In this document: piece by piece, positions 46,452 through 61,485 of the stretch
How positions within the stretch are numbered: position 1 is the first letter of the stretch
Layout of the letters: the number at the start of each line of letters is the position of its first letter
Assembly: GCA_027605045.1 (NCBI GenBank)
Contig: JAQFWX010000176.1
Location: forward strand, 1-64,000
Length of the DNA stretch: 64,000 nucleotides
Direction of reading: 5' to 3'
Origin: Phallus indusiatus
Lineage: Eukaryota > Basidiomycota > Agaricomycetes > Phallales > Phallaceae
Program-made: the position numbers and the translations under genes
The notes under the pieces: model-generated
Told to the model about the DNA's origin: nothing
Database searches by the model: none
The model's input: only the letters and a program-made list of their open reading frames with translations

Positions 46452-48078
46452 TTACTCTACTCCATTAGTCTCTTCCTCGTAAAAACGCATCAGGTCTTGG
46501 ACGTCTTCCTTACTTCCCAAAAATACTGGCGTTCTTTGGTGGATCTCCGTGGGAACAATATCGAGGATACGTTCTACCCCGGTGGTAGCAATTCCGCCCG
46601 CCTAACAAAATGATGATATATGTAAATTTAAAATCGGACCCAACCAGATTGAGTTCGCCTCAAAAATGATAACATGACGTACCTGTTCAGTTAAAAATGC
46701 CATAGGAAACGCTTCATATAATAGCCTCAATTTACCCTTCTTACTCTTTTTGTCGTTAGGATAGCCAAATATGCCACCATATAATAATGTTCTATGAACA
46801 TCGGCAACCATACTACCGATATAACGAGCGGAATATGGAGATTTTCCATTGCTCGGATATTTGATTGACTCGAGGTACCGAATGACTGGTTTGTGGAAGT
46901 ACACACTATTTCCTTCATTGAAAGAGTAAATCTTTCCACGAGGAGGGATCTTAATCTAGAAGATCGAGAGAAAAGAGAAATATAGGTCGATATATACGCT
47001 TGTACTTGTAAGAGTAAATTGGCGTGTACGAACATTAGGGTGTGTAAGGATAAATTCGCCCAGAGCATTATCCAAGGTATATCCGTTTACTCCTTGACCG
47101 GTGGTGAGTACTAAATTTGCGGAGGAACCGTACCTAAACAAAGCAAGTGGCATCAATGTCAAAAACTCGAAACGATTAGATCCGAAAAGGAAGAAGGAAG
47201 AGGAGAGGGACAAACATGGTATAGCCTGCCGCGACCATTTCTGAACCTGGTCTAAGAACATCGCTTATAGTGCCTTTTGACCCATCTTGCTAAAAGATTT
47301 GTGTCAAAATCAGTGTGAAACGCCAGGACATAATATAATATAATATATCAATGGAACCAGAAGCAATCCCTTCTTTTGGGACGCGCACAAGTTGTATAGG
47401 GGGGAAAAACGAGGGGGGAGGGGGCAAGGCCGGTTGTCAGGTCAGGTCCGAGAAAAACGTACAATGCGGTATATGCCAAAAATTGTGCCGATGTTTACAC
47501 CAGCATCTATATTGCTGCTACCATCCAAAGGGTCGAATACGACACAGTATTTTCCTTTCAATCTGTCTTCGACGATGATCGCTTCTTCAAGCTCTTCCGA
47601 AACCAGAACGGCGGTCTTCCCGGAGGACCTGAGTGCGTTCACCATGATATCATTCGAAAGAACGTCTAATTTCTTCTGCTCATCTCCGGTAGCATTCGCG
47701 CCACCCGCTAATCCTATGCTTTTAACAGCGACAAACAAACAAACAATTCATTCACAAAAAGAGAAGAAAAGGTTTGAGAGATAAGGGTGGGGCGTTTCAT
47801 ATTTTTTTTATAACAGACCGCCAACGAAAATATCACCTACAGGTTAATAAGACGAGCTTTACGGACATTTGTCGCAATAAACTTGGAGGTAACTTGGATC
47901 GCATTGAGAAGGAGCGTAAGATCTCCTGCAACAGTAGCTCCGAGACGGAACTGCTCTGCAAGAACTTCACTGCGAGTTAAAAAAGGGACTTCTAGTCAAC
48001 GCTTATGATGTAAGGACCAAAGCAGACTAACCGAGTCAAAGTGGCAATATCGGTGTTTGGTTGCTCTTCGGTAGCCAT
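46452..48078 (-). CDS. FBP1: fructose-1,6-bisphosphatase
   Basis: This is the gluconeogenic enzyme that hydrolyses fructose 1,6-bisphosphate in the cytosol. About eight exons. It starts [36 protein letters not shown] and [20 protein letters not shown] form the N-terminal helices; [30 protein letters not shown], and the metal site [20 protein letters not shown] follow. [39 protein letters not shown] and KIYSFNEGN are next. [20 protein letters not shown] and [17 protein letters not shown] are the sugar-phosphate binding region. It ends [13 protein letters not shown]. The frame is intact. Three GTCAC elements lie upstream at 48243-48277. Confidence 0.95.
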
Positions 48079-48448
48079 AATAATGGTAAATCGCCTTTTC
48101 ACACAAAACGGACAATGAAGAGGTAAAAGTGAATGCTCCCAGACGCTCCCAAACGCTTTCTTTAATCACCTGGGTGAGAGAGGTCCGACCCGGACTCTTT
48201 CGGGAGCTTCGGGTTGCGAGTCTACACGTGATTACGCGATTTGTCACCGACCATTCACGGTCACGGGAATTGTCACGTTACGTAATAATTTAAATTGACG
48301 CGTTGGGCATTTCAAAAACGTCTCGTTTATCACACACCACTGCCATTGGCTTAGACAATCGCGAAGACTCTATACGACCAAGAACTAGAACACAAGAAGA
48401 GATATTCTTTATCTAGAGAGTTTATCCAACAACGCTCACCAACAACAA
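48079..48448. other. intergenic region, FBP1 upstream
   Basis: This is the 370 bp between the FBP1 start and the stop of the zinc-finger gene. It holds the GTCAC cluster and an E-box core CACGTG near 48225. No gene is seen. Confidence 0.5.
48243..48277 (-). promoter_or_regulatory. GTCAC cluster upstream of FBP1
   Basis: GTCACC (48243-48248), GTCACG (48260-48265) and GTCACG (48272-48277) lie 165-200 bp before the FBP1 start, next to TTACGTAA. Read on the gene strand, the last two contain CGTGAC, the element seen before the NUR1-like gene. Confidence 0.35.
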
Positions 48449-53465
<5,017 letters not shown>

Positions 53466-55537
53466 TCATTGCAAAGCTTCCTCGACTAATGTCCGAACTT
53501 GTTCCCGACGTGGAACCAATTCGCATTTGAAAGGTTTCATGAAACTAGAAGGCAAACCAATTAATTATTAAAACAATCCTCGCGACTGCGTTCTCTAATC
53601 CATACCTTACAATCGCTGTAGTAAATCCGATCTCAGGTTTATCAGCATCATCGAATCCTTTTCTAATGTCAAAAGCAGCGAGAAGAGAAGCGACCTGGAT
53701 GAACACGGATGCCTCTGCGATATGCTGTCCCGGACACACCCGTCGTCCACGACCAAAAGCCAATTCCCGGGGATCAGGTTGTTGCGATGATTCCTTCTCA
53801 CCGATGAATCTGCTTGGGTCGAATTTGTCAGGATCGGGGTAGACAGCTTCGTCGTGTAGCATCGCCCATATATTCGCAAACACAATACATCCCTTCGGCA
53901 CCTTGTATCCCATAATCTCGTCCTCCTTCGCTGTTGTCCGAGGCAATGCCAGAGGGGCCACTGGTCCCCACCGAAGTGTCTCTTTGATCACGGCTTCGAC
54001 GTACGGCAAATCCTCGCGATCGGTTATTCTAGGAAGACGAGTCCATCCAATCACGCGATCCACCTCCGCCTGTGCCAGTCGTTGAATTTCAGGATGCAAA
54101 GCCATTAGCTGCACAAATGTTTGCACAACGGAGACAGTCTAAAACGGCACTTCAGCTTTAGAAATTCTGTCACGTCTCGCCTTTTTGGAAAAATAAATGA
54201 AATAAGAATATATTCGCACCGTATCAGATCCACCCGTGAATAATGCTCCTGCAGTCCAGAGTACGAGATCTTCTTGTTCCTCACTGACTATTTCTCCGTT
54301 TCCTGGACATAAATATTTCGACGAAAAAGACGGCTGCGCTTGCCCCCGAGCCTAAACAATAAATTTTCAATGAAGGGCTATGTGCACACGTAAACATGTT
54401 ACTCCACAATTTCATCCTTCACAAAATTATGCGGGGTGAGAATTTGAGTATATAATAGCTCGCCCCATTTATCCGCCTTTCTTTTGAATCCAGCTCCAGG
54501 AAACCAGCGAGGTATATGACGCACTGTATAAGCATATAATGTAAGAAGTTAATTCACTCAAAACCATGCCGAGGAAATGAACTGACAAATGGGTAATGAA
54601 TCAACTAGCCATCTTCCCGGTGCGGCAGCCAGCGAAGCTACTCTCATACCTTCTTTCGTTAATTCCATAAGCGGGTCAAACTCTGTCTTGACTTGATATC
54701 CATAGGCGATTCTCAGTATAATAGCTCCAGAATATCTAGTAAAAGCAAAGGTTATTCTCCCCATGGTTCGTCACCTCTCATCCACCTGAAGTGCTAACCT
54801 TCTTATATGTTGTATAACATTTTCCGGGTTATCTAGAAGAGATTTCAAAAAAATATGGGCTTCATGCTCTTGCAGGGGCCAATATTTGGTAGCTTCTCGG
54901 GGGTTAAAATCGTAGTGCATCAAACGGCGATAGGCCTTTAAACGATCCGTATACGACCTATTTATTTATCGAAAAGGCTTGATTATTTGAGGTTGCACGA
55001 GACGAGGAGTTTAACAATTACATTATAAAAATGCTTTTCTGACGTTTCATTAGCAAACCGGACATCATTGGGAAAGGCCTGTTATATATGGATCTTTCTC
55101 AAACGCTCCGAAAAGTGGACGCGACGGGGAGACTTGCCTATCGGAATAAATAGCACCGCGACTGTCCAGCAGGGTCTCCGCCATCTCACGGGAGTTTATG
55201 ACAACTATTCTCCGGCCCAAGATGTGAAATGATATTAAACCATGTACACCTGGAAAAAATTAGTTTAGAAGATGGGGAACTAAAAACCGTCGGACCAACC
55301 ATACTGCTTTCCCCACCGGGCATACGTTTTCCAGAATTCTTGTTTGGGGTGTTCAAGAGCTACTCCCACTATAGGCAGGCCTTTTGGCCCCGGTGGAAGC
55401 GGAATTTGGTTCTGGTATAATAACCACACCAGTATGATAGCAGCGATAATGATTAGAAAGATGATAAGAGTATGATGGGGTACATTTAGTTCTTCAGAGA
55501 ACCGTCTTGTGGATGGTCCGAGAGTGAGAAGAAACAT
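53466..55537 (-). CDS. cytochrome P450 monooxygenase
   Basis: This is an ER-anchored haem monooxygenase. About nine exons. An N-terminal membrane anchor (LIIFLIIIAAIILVWLLYQ) precedes the proline hinge PLPPGPKGLPIVG. AETLLDSRGAIYSDRPFPMM, the I-helix AGALFTGGSDTT, the K-helix ETLRW (ExxR), FDPSRFIGE and the haem loop AFGRGRRVCPGQHIAEASVF are all present, with the axial cysteine. It ends VPRREQVRTLVEEALQ. A GC-AG intron (55079-55137) joins YSDR to PFPMM. The pattern resembles the large agaricomycete families related to O-methylsterigmatocystin oxidoreductase, but no substrate can be named. No other secondary-metabolism gene is adjacent. Confidence 0.9.
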
Positions 55538-56593
55538 TAGCAAAAATTATGTACGAGGGAAAAGAAAGGTAAAACGGTATCGCCTTTAGCCTGTGAGACG
55601 GAGAAAGAAATGGGGAAGGGTCGAGTTGCCGGTCCGGGGTTAGAATTGAAAATCTTCTATGATTATATGTATGAGAGGGCTGATTCGGACATAAAAAAAC
55701 GCGTTCACTATCGGACACTTTGTCATCCGATAAGATAGTGATAGTGACAACACACCTTCCTATACCAACGGCACCAGCAGGGCTTCTGGGAACGAGGCTG
55801 CATAGTGTGTGTGTGTCAGTCAACGAGGACTCGGAAATCGAAATGGCCAATAATGCTATTGGTGAGCCTGTCACGTGTGAACTCGCAATTAGACATGCAC
55901 ACTCGAGAAAAGATAGACGTGGAATCCGATCATGGCTGCATATGAAGTTTCACGAGCCGAACCAAGGAATATTTGAACAATACATATATAGGTCGGGTGG
56001 AGTAGAACCTGAATTAGCCAGAACAAAAGCATATAAGATCGATGCGCCAGAAGGCTGTGCATATGTAAAACCACACGTACACCGTATTACCTGCATACAA
56101 AGTTGTGATAAGTATGCTTCCTCAACGGCTTTGCTTCGTTTTGATTCTCGGACAAAGAGCACATCGTCCGTCGGCTACGGCTTCAGCTGGCAGGCTAGTC
56201 GTATCGCCACAAACTCTAAAAAAAAGTAACGCCGCTTCTTTCAGTTTTGATCGCAAGTTGACCCGTTGATTGGAAAGCAGTTGACGTGTCTATGGACATG
56301 TGTTAATACAAGGCAGACATGTGTCCCTTATTCAGTGACTGACTATTTTGAATAGTATCTCCGGTCGGCTCGTCGTAGAGTCCATGTTTGGTTTACTCTC
56401 AAACAATTTATTCATAATCACGCGCACGTCGTACCGTATTTTTGGAGCACATCTCGCGTCGAGGACGGCAGAATTAGAATGAATGAGAAGAGTCCGTATC
56501 GTACAACTTTAGCTTTGTATGAGTTCTTTTCCATGGGCACGTTCGTATTACATTAATTAAAACCAAGTATTTCAAAATAACGTCACTCCAAAT
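55538..56593. other. intergenic region upstream of the P450
   Basis: This is about 1.06 kb with a (GT)n repeat at 55805-55816 and a GTCACGTG site at 55870-55877. A plus-strand frame of 129 codons from ATG 55843 to 56229 has no recognisable domain and no introns, unlike its neighbours, so it is not called as a gene. Confidence 0.45.
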
Positions 56594-58015
56594 TTAATGT
56601 GAGCCTTCTGCTTGTTCCGTGTTCTTTGCTTCTGCTTCTGATCCTGATTCTGTCCCCGCTTCTTCAGGCTCTTTCTTCTTCGCTATCTTAACATACGCAT
56701 CCGCCTCTTCTCCTGCCGGTACAGCTTCAATGGACCCTTGTACTGTGTCGGCAAAGTCTCCTCGAGTCGCCCTGCGCTTGTTACGAGTGACATCCAGTTC
56801 ATGTTTCGCGGCCCCATGCCCCGGATACGGCCCAAAGTATGACGAAGCGGCTAGTGTTCCTATAATGCTAATCACACAGAACGAAGGCCGTCGATTAGTG
56901 TCTTGAAACTACCCAATTCTAATTCTTGAAAAAAAATTACTTGCCAAGTGCCGACGAGAATCGATAGATAAAATCTGTATTGAGAATACCATTTCGGAGC
57001 TAAATTCAAGGAAGACGCAAAGAAACAGAAAGAGTGTTTATTCATTAGTTAATCCGGGGATCATGATCAAAAGTTAAGTACTTACTCCATCCAGCCGATG
57101 TAGCTTTCATATCGGCGAACCACAACGTCGTGAAACCTACCCATTGAGCGGCTAGTGCCATCATGGGATCGAGTGCCAACGTTGACCACGCATATACTAC
57201 CGGTAGTGCCCCGAGCATCAGTCGCGGATATCCTTTACTGCCATGATAATTTGAGAACTCGAATCCCCAATGGATTGCCGCTGTAATTATAATTGTGTCA
57301 TCTTCTTCAACAGCAAAAAAAATAAGTCGTTTGCAAATACCTGTGAAACTCAACAAAACCGCCCCATATGTAACCTGAACATGTAAACAATCCATTAAAA
57401 GACCTAGCGCCGTCTCCGGATTGATAGAGGCCAACATCCCAGATGCGGCCAGTCCTGCCTGTCGGGCGAGGTATGCGCTGGTAAGGGCAGTACCCAAATA
57501 CGGGAGTGACCCTGGAAAAGATTGATACATGATTTCAAAGAAAAAAATACGTCATTTTAGTTTCGTACCCATGAGACCCATAATCATTATCGGTTTCGGA
57601 ACTGTTCCCGCAATTATGCTTGTGATTCCTAGCTGTTGAAGATTTCGGATTGGAACTCGATGCAAAGTCCAAAATATGTTCTTTGACGTACAAAATTATA
57701 CTTTTCTGGAGTAAACGCGTCCGATAAAGGTACATTCCCTGCTATTGTTTTCGCGAAATCTGTGGCTGAATTGCCAGTTTCTTCTTTGATATTTTGAGCG
57801 GCATGCGGAAGAGTTTGTGATCCTGGTTTATTAGATACTGTCGAGGCAACGGTACGGGTAAAGATCAAGGAAAGTGGAGTAGGCTTATGTCGAAGTAAAT
57901 CAGAACGAAAAACAGAACGAGTGGTAAAAGATCTAGGAGAGGCAGATATAGTTCTTCGAGGAATGACTGTGCGAGATAGTAATGAAGTAGTATATCTTGA
58001 AAGTGTTGTTGTCAT
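56594..58015 (-). CDS. DUF3429/TMEM69-like mitochondrial membrane protein
   Basis: The function of this family is not established. Six exons. The N-terminus (MTTTLSRYTTSLLSRTVIPR) is Arg/Ser/Thr-rich, a mitochondrial targeting sequence. The membrane domain reads FLGITSIIAGTVPKPIMIMG, SLPYLGTALTSAYLARQAGL, HVQVTYGAVLLSFTAAIHWG, LMLGALPVVYAWSTLALDP, LAAQWVGFTTLWFADMKA and WYSQYRFYLSILVGTCIIGT, matching TMEM69-like DUF3429 proteins, with the conserved gap between YGA and HWG. The C-terminal tail is charged and Glu/Ala-rich. A GC-AG intron (56868-56944) is required between LVGT and CIIGTLA. It probably lies in the inner membrane. Confidence 0.8.
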
Positions 58016-58268
58016 CTTTTTTGATGAGTCTTTAGGGAAAAAAGGGGCAATTCACGCTGAGCAGATTGAGTAGAAAGAAACGACTGAACCTCTCTTGTAT
58101 TTCTATGAAGCATCCTCTGTCTATGACGTTAGGCTTTACATCAACCTTCCTCCGCTCCAACTTTCCTCCATTCCTATTTTCTCTTCCGTATTACGTAATC
58201 ACTATTTATTTTTTTAAAACACCACTATAGCTGCGACCCCAACCTGTGTTCATTTTTTTTGGAGGTTA

Positions 58269-58470
58269 TCATCGTCGCGTCGTAAGCATCGGCCAGAAAT
58301 ACACGGCAGCGATAGCGGAAAGTCCAATAAATACCGCAAGTGCACGGGTATGAAATGATTTAGGTGGTGACAGATCATTCAGTTTTGTTGTTTTTGGAGA
58401 AGGAACGTTACGTGAGGACGAGTATGTCGTAGGTACGGTAATGAGCTGTACGTACCCTATAGCTTTTAGC
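58269..58470 (-). other. tail-anchor exon of AHA1
   Basis: The frame stays open for over 60 codons after the acceptor near 58490. It ends in a 17-residue hydrophobic stretch flanked by THTR-like polar and TTRR basic residues, directly before TGA at 58269-58271. The alternative is a further intron beginning at GTACGTAC just after KAIG, with the true short end elsewhere. Confidence 0.6.
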
Positions 58471-59741
58471 CCTTGAATGCTAAATTATTGTAAATGAAAA
58501 AGATCGGCAGAAAAGAGAAGAGATTGTACTCAACTAATATCCTTGCAAATTTTGACTCGTCTCGTCCTGAAGGCCGGTAGGAACGCCGGCCAATTTAAAT
58601 TTAACCGTTGTGGAATCGGTTTGCTGGTCGAAAGTAATTGTCATTGTCCCAGCATGGTCTGGTCAAATGAACATAACATTGGCCGCAAGTTTCATGATAT
58701 AGTTTCTAGCACATGCGTACCTGACGGCCACTTTGGGTTGTTCAAAATCCAGCTCTGCACAATTTCTTTTCCAGGCTTAAGTGACTTGTATTCACCCTTG
58801 ACACCTCCTCCGAAAAGTGAGAACGATCCACCGACTTCAGCTTTCGACTACGTATGAAATAAGAGGTTGATTTGGAAAAAGATTTGAAACTGCATACCTG
58901 CGCAGGTGCTCTCGACCATATGGGAATCCGTGACTCGTCAACGAAAAGACTGTATAATTCATCCGCCGGAGCTTGGAAGGTACTCTCAATACTAACGACT
59001 TCCGTGTTGATTGCAGTAGCCTTCTTGGCAGATTTCGTGACATCCGATTGCACCGATGTAGGATTAGAGGAGGGAGTACGAGGAGCCGTCCCGTTCGCAG
59101 GTGTACCAGATCTACTCGGTTCAGCGGAGACAGTCAAATCCTTCCCATGTGTATCCACAAGAGCCACGGGGAACTCAGCCAATTTTGTTTCAATAGCAGA
59201 GCGCAACTGAGTCTTTACCAGCTCGAACAACGCATCAACCGAGGAAGAACGTGTTGTATTCAGCTGCCATTCGAACTAGTGAAGATGGTGATGATCAACG
59301 GGTATAATACTCTTCTTTTAGTTCTGTCACGCTTCTTGAAGATACCTAAATTGACCTACGACATATTCTGAAAGACCATCTACCGAGTTTTCATGAGATA
59401 CTTCCGGTATAGTCAGAGATCCAGATACTTCTGTGCCATCCGAAGCTGTACCCGACCAATCTAGCGAAACACGACAGTCATAGATTGTTATTAATCTAGT
59501 ACCAATAATTAAGATCTTGTTAAACACAAAAGACACTGGTACGAAATTTCACTTACTTAGACTTTCGCTGCCCGAGTTCAATATCTCCTTCTACCTCCGT
59601 AACTTTGGTAATGGATGCTTCTTCCAAATCTTTGCCTGTTACTCGAAGCTGAGTCAACTCTTGTTGAAACCAGGTTCGACCCCAAGGAGTAACATATTTA
59701 GTTTTCCAATGCCAGTTTGCTGTAGAAGGTGGTAAAGTCAT
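58269..59741 (-). CDS. AHA1: AHA1 Hsp90 co-chaperone with C-terminal membrane anchor
   Basis: AHA1 stimulates the ATPase of Hsp90. The N-terminal domain starts NWHWKTKYVTPWGRTWFQQE and includes ITIYDCRVSLDWSG. The linker has SRSGTPANG. The C-terminal AHSA1 domain reads VVSIESTFQAPADELYSLFV, VGGSFSLFGGGVKGEYKSL, IVQSWILNNPKWPSGHYGT and VKFKLAGVPTGLQDETSQNL. The last exon, too short for a standard frame search, follows QGYY across an intron: IQGLKAIG, then about 35 polar residues, then a hydrophobic segment ALAVFIGLSAIAAVYFW and PMLTTRR at the stop. A typical AHA1 ends shortly after KAIG. This one looks tail-anchored. Confidence 0.88.
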
Positions 59742-60267
59742 GGGTAAGTCGTAGTTAGGAATTCAAGAAGATAATAAAAGAGATCACGAGAAGAGAATTG
59801 GGAAGAAATTCTTACTGGTCGTGACAGCTATATTTACAAATCGCGGCTTGTTTGTTCCGAACAAACAATGAGCAAGCTAGAATGTTCTAGTAAATGTCCT
59901 CAAGAGCTTTAATGTGTATTACGCTTGTTATAATCGAGTTTGAGTATTTAACAGACGTAACTTTACTAATGTCTTTCAATGAAAGGTGTTTGAAAAAAAA
60001 AGGGGGGGAATGAACATCGAGTTACAAAGACAAGGGTATCAATATATCAATTAATAAGAAAAGAAGCTTTGTAAAAACCGACAGGTACCAGTTATTTCAA
60101 GCCAGCAGGAACAACTTGAAGAACAAACAGATAGAAAAGAAAAACTATACAAAGAAAATTTCAAAGTATAAAAAGCCCTTGAGAAACGAGGTGGTCAAGA
60201 CCTCTATCTTACTCTATGTTCAGAAAAAGTCAGAGAGCAAAAAAGAATCAATATGAAGTATCTTACA
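59742..60267. other. gene-free interval
   Basis: This is an AT-rich spacer of 526 bp between AHA1 and the SH3 protein, both on the minus strand. It includes A8-G7 homopolymers near 59995. No gene is seen. Confidence 0.5.
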
Positions 60268-61244
60268 TCAATATGTTCCATTGTTATTGGGAGCAAGACT
60301 AGAAAGTCTTTTGGTAGATTTGTCGGAACCGTAGCCGAATTCACTTTGGGGTTGGAGTTGTAAAGCGGCAGTCTTGTCTGCACGCTGTAGACATTCCAAG
60401 GGAACAACGCCTTGTTCGTTGCGCATATTGGAGCACAAAGCCCATCCGTCGTCGTAACGTGTCAAAACGCGTATGTGTTCACCGGTGGTTATATTCAGTT
60501 CATCTGGCAATGAGGGGATGAAAGTGCGGACAACAACTGTGAAATCTGCCTTCTGAGCACTAGTGGTAGACTTGGAGGAAGACGTAGCCTGAATAGGAGA
60601 AAGAGCCGAGGTCGGAGATGGTATCGAGTTGTACGACAATGGGGGAGGCGAAGGCATTTTGGGGCTGCCAACAGAATTGGGTGCCGTTAACAAAGGAGGA
60701 GTATTTTTTCCCGCTGCTCCATCGCAGGAAGACTGGCTTTCTTTTCGTCTCCATATACCGTGTTGCGCTTCGTTTGCAATGCAGGAACGAGACCAGCCCC
60801 CCAAGTGTTACGTTTGAATTCTCGGCGGTGTATATAGAATTTACGAATGGCGAAGGCTACAATTGCCGCTACGAGAAGAATTACGAGGGCGACGATAGCA
60901 CCGATAGCTCCTGAAGAAAGACCGCCTTTTGACGCAACCTGAGCTTGCGAATGGTCAGCTCCCAGAGTGGGGGAAGGCGGGACTGTAACCACTTTTGTGA
61001 CGAAACTTGGAACGGGAGATGAGTGTAAAGAAGAGGATGTAGGGGATGATGATGGATTCAATCCCGCAGTGGAATTTGCGGTAGGTAACGTCGAGGAAGA
61101 GGTCGGTCCGACCTCCTTTTCACTTGTGGAGTCCGTTCCATCGGTAGGAGTCGTATCTGAAATATTCGAGCTGTCTTCAATAGGATGACCTCGATTAAAA
61201 ACTCCACTGTGACGACGGACAGATTCGCGGTTGTACAAAGACAT
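60268..61244 (-). CDS. single-pass membrane protein with cytosolic SH3 domain
   Basis: This is a likely cell-surface or septum-associated adaptor, in the style of fungal Fus1-like proteins. It has no introns. The start MSLYNRESVRRHSGV leads to a long Ser/Thr/Pro-rich outer part, one membrane segment (GAIGAIVALVILLVAAIVAF) and a basic inner boundary (RKFYIHRREFKRNTWGAG). A proline-rich stretch (PKMPSPPPL) precedes an SH3 domain near the end: VVVRTFIPSLPDELNITTGE, HIRVLTRYDDGWALC, GVVPLECL. The frame breaks at 60704-60709: six A (on the gene strand) should be seven to pass from EKKASLPAMEQ to NTPPLLTAPNSVGSP. This is a likely assembly error. No signal peptide is evident at this start. Confidence 0.75.
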
Positions 61245-61485
61245 GTTACCCAATTTTTTTAAGTTAGATTTTTTTGGGGGCAAAAAGAGAGAGACCCGAA
61301 AAAGAATGGCGGATTGTAAAGGAACGTGAGGCGTGCAGAAATCAGAAGGTACAATTGACCTGGCAATAAGAGGATAACAACGAGGTTGCTTGATTGTTGA
61401 TACCAGAACGGCTGTTACAGTACAAGTACATATGCGTACACAATACACCACACGGTCATACAGTACACTGAATTGCACATCCATG

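Noticed and set aside
55843..56229. Intronless plus-strand frame from an ATG, 129 codons
   Set aside because: No domain and unlike the intron-rich neighbours; kept only as a remark in the interval entry.
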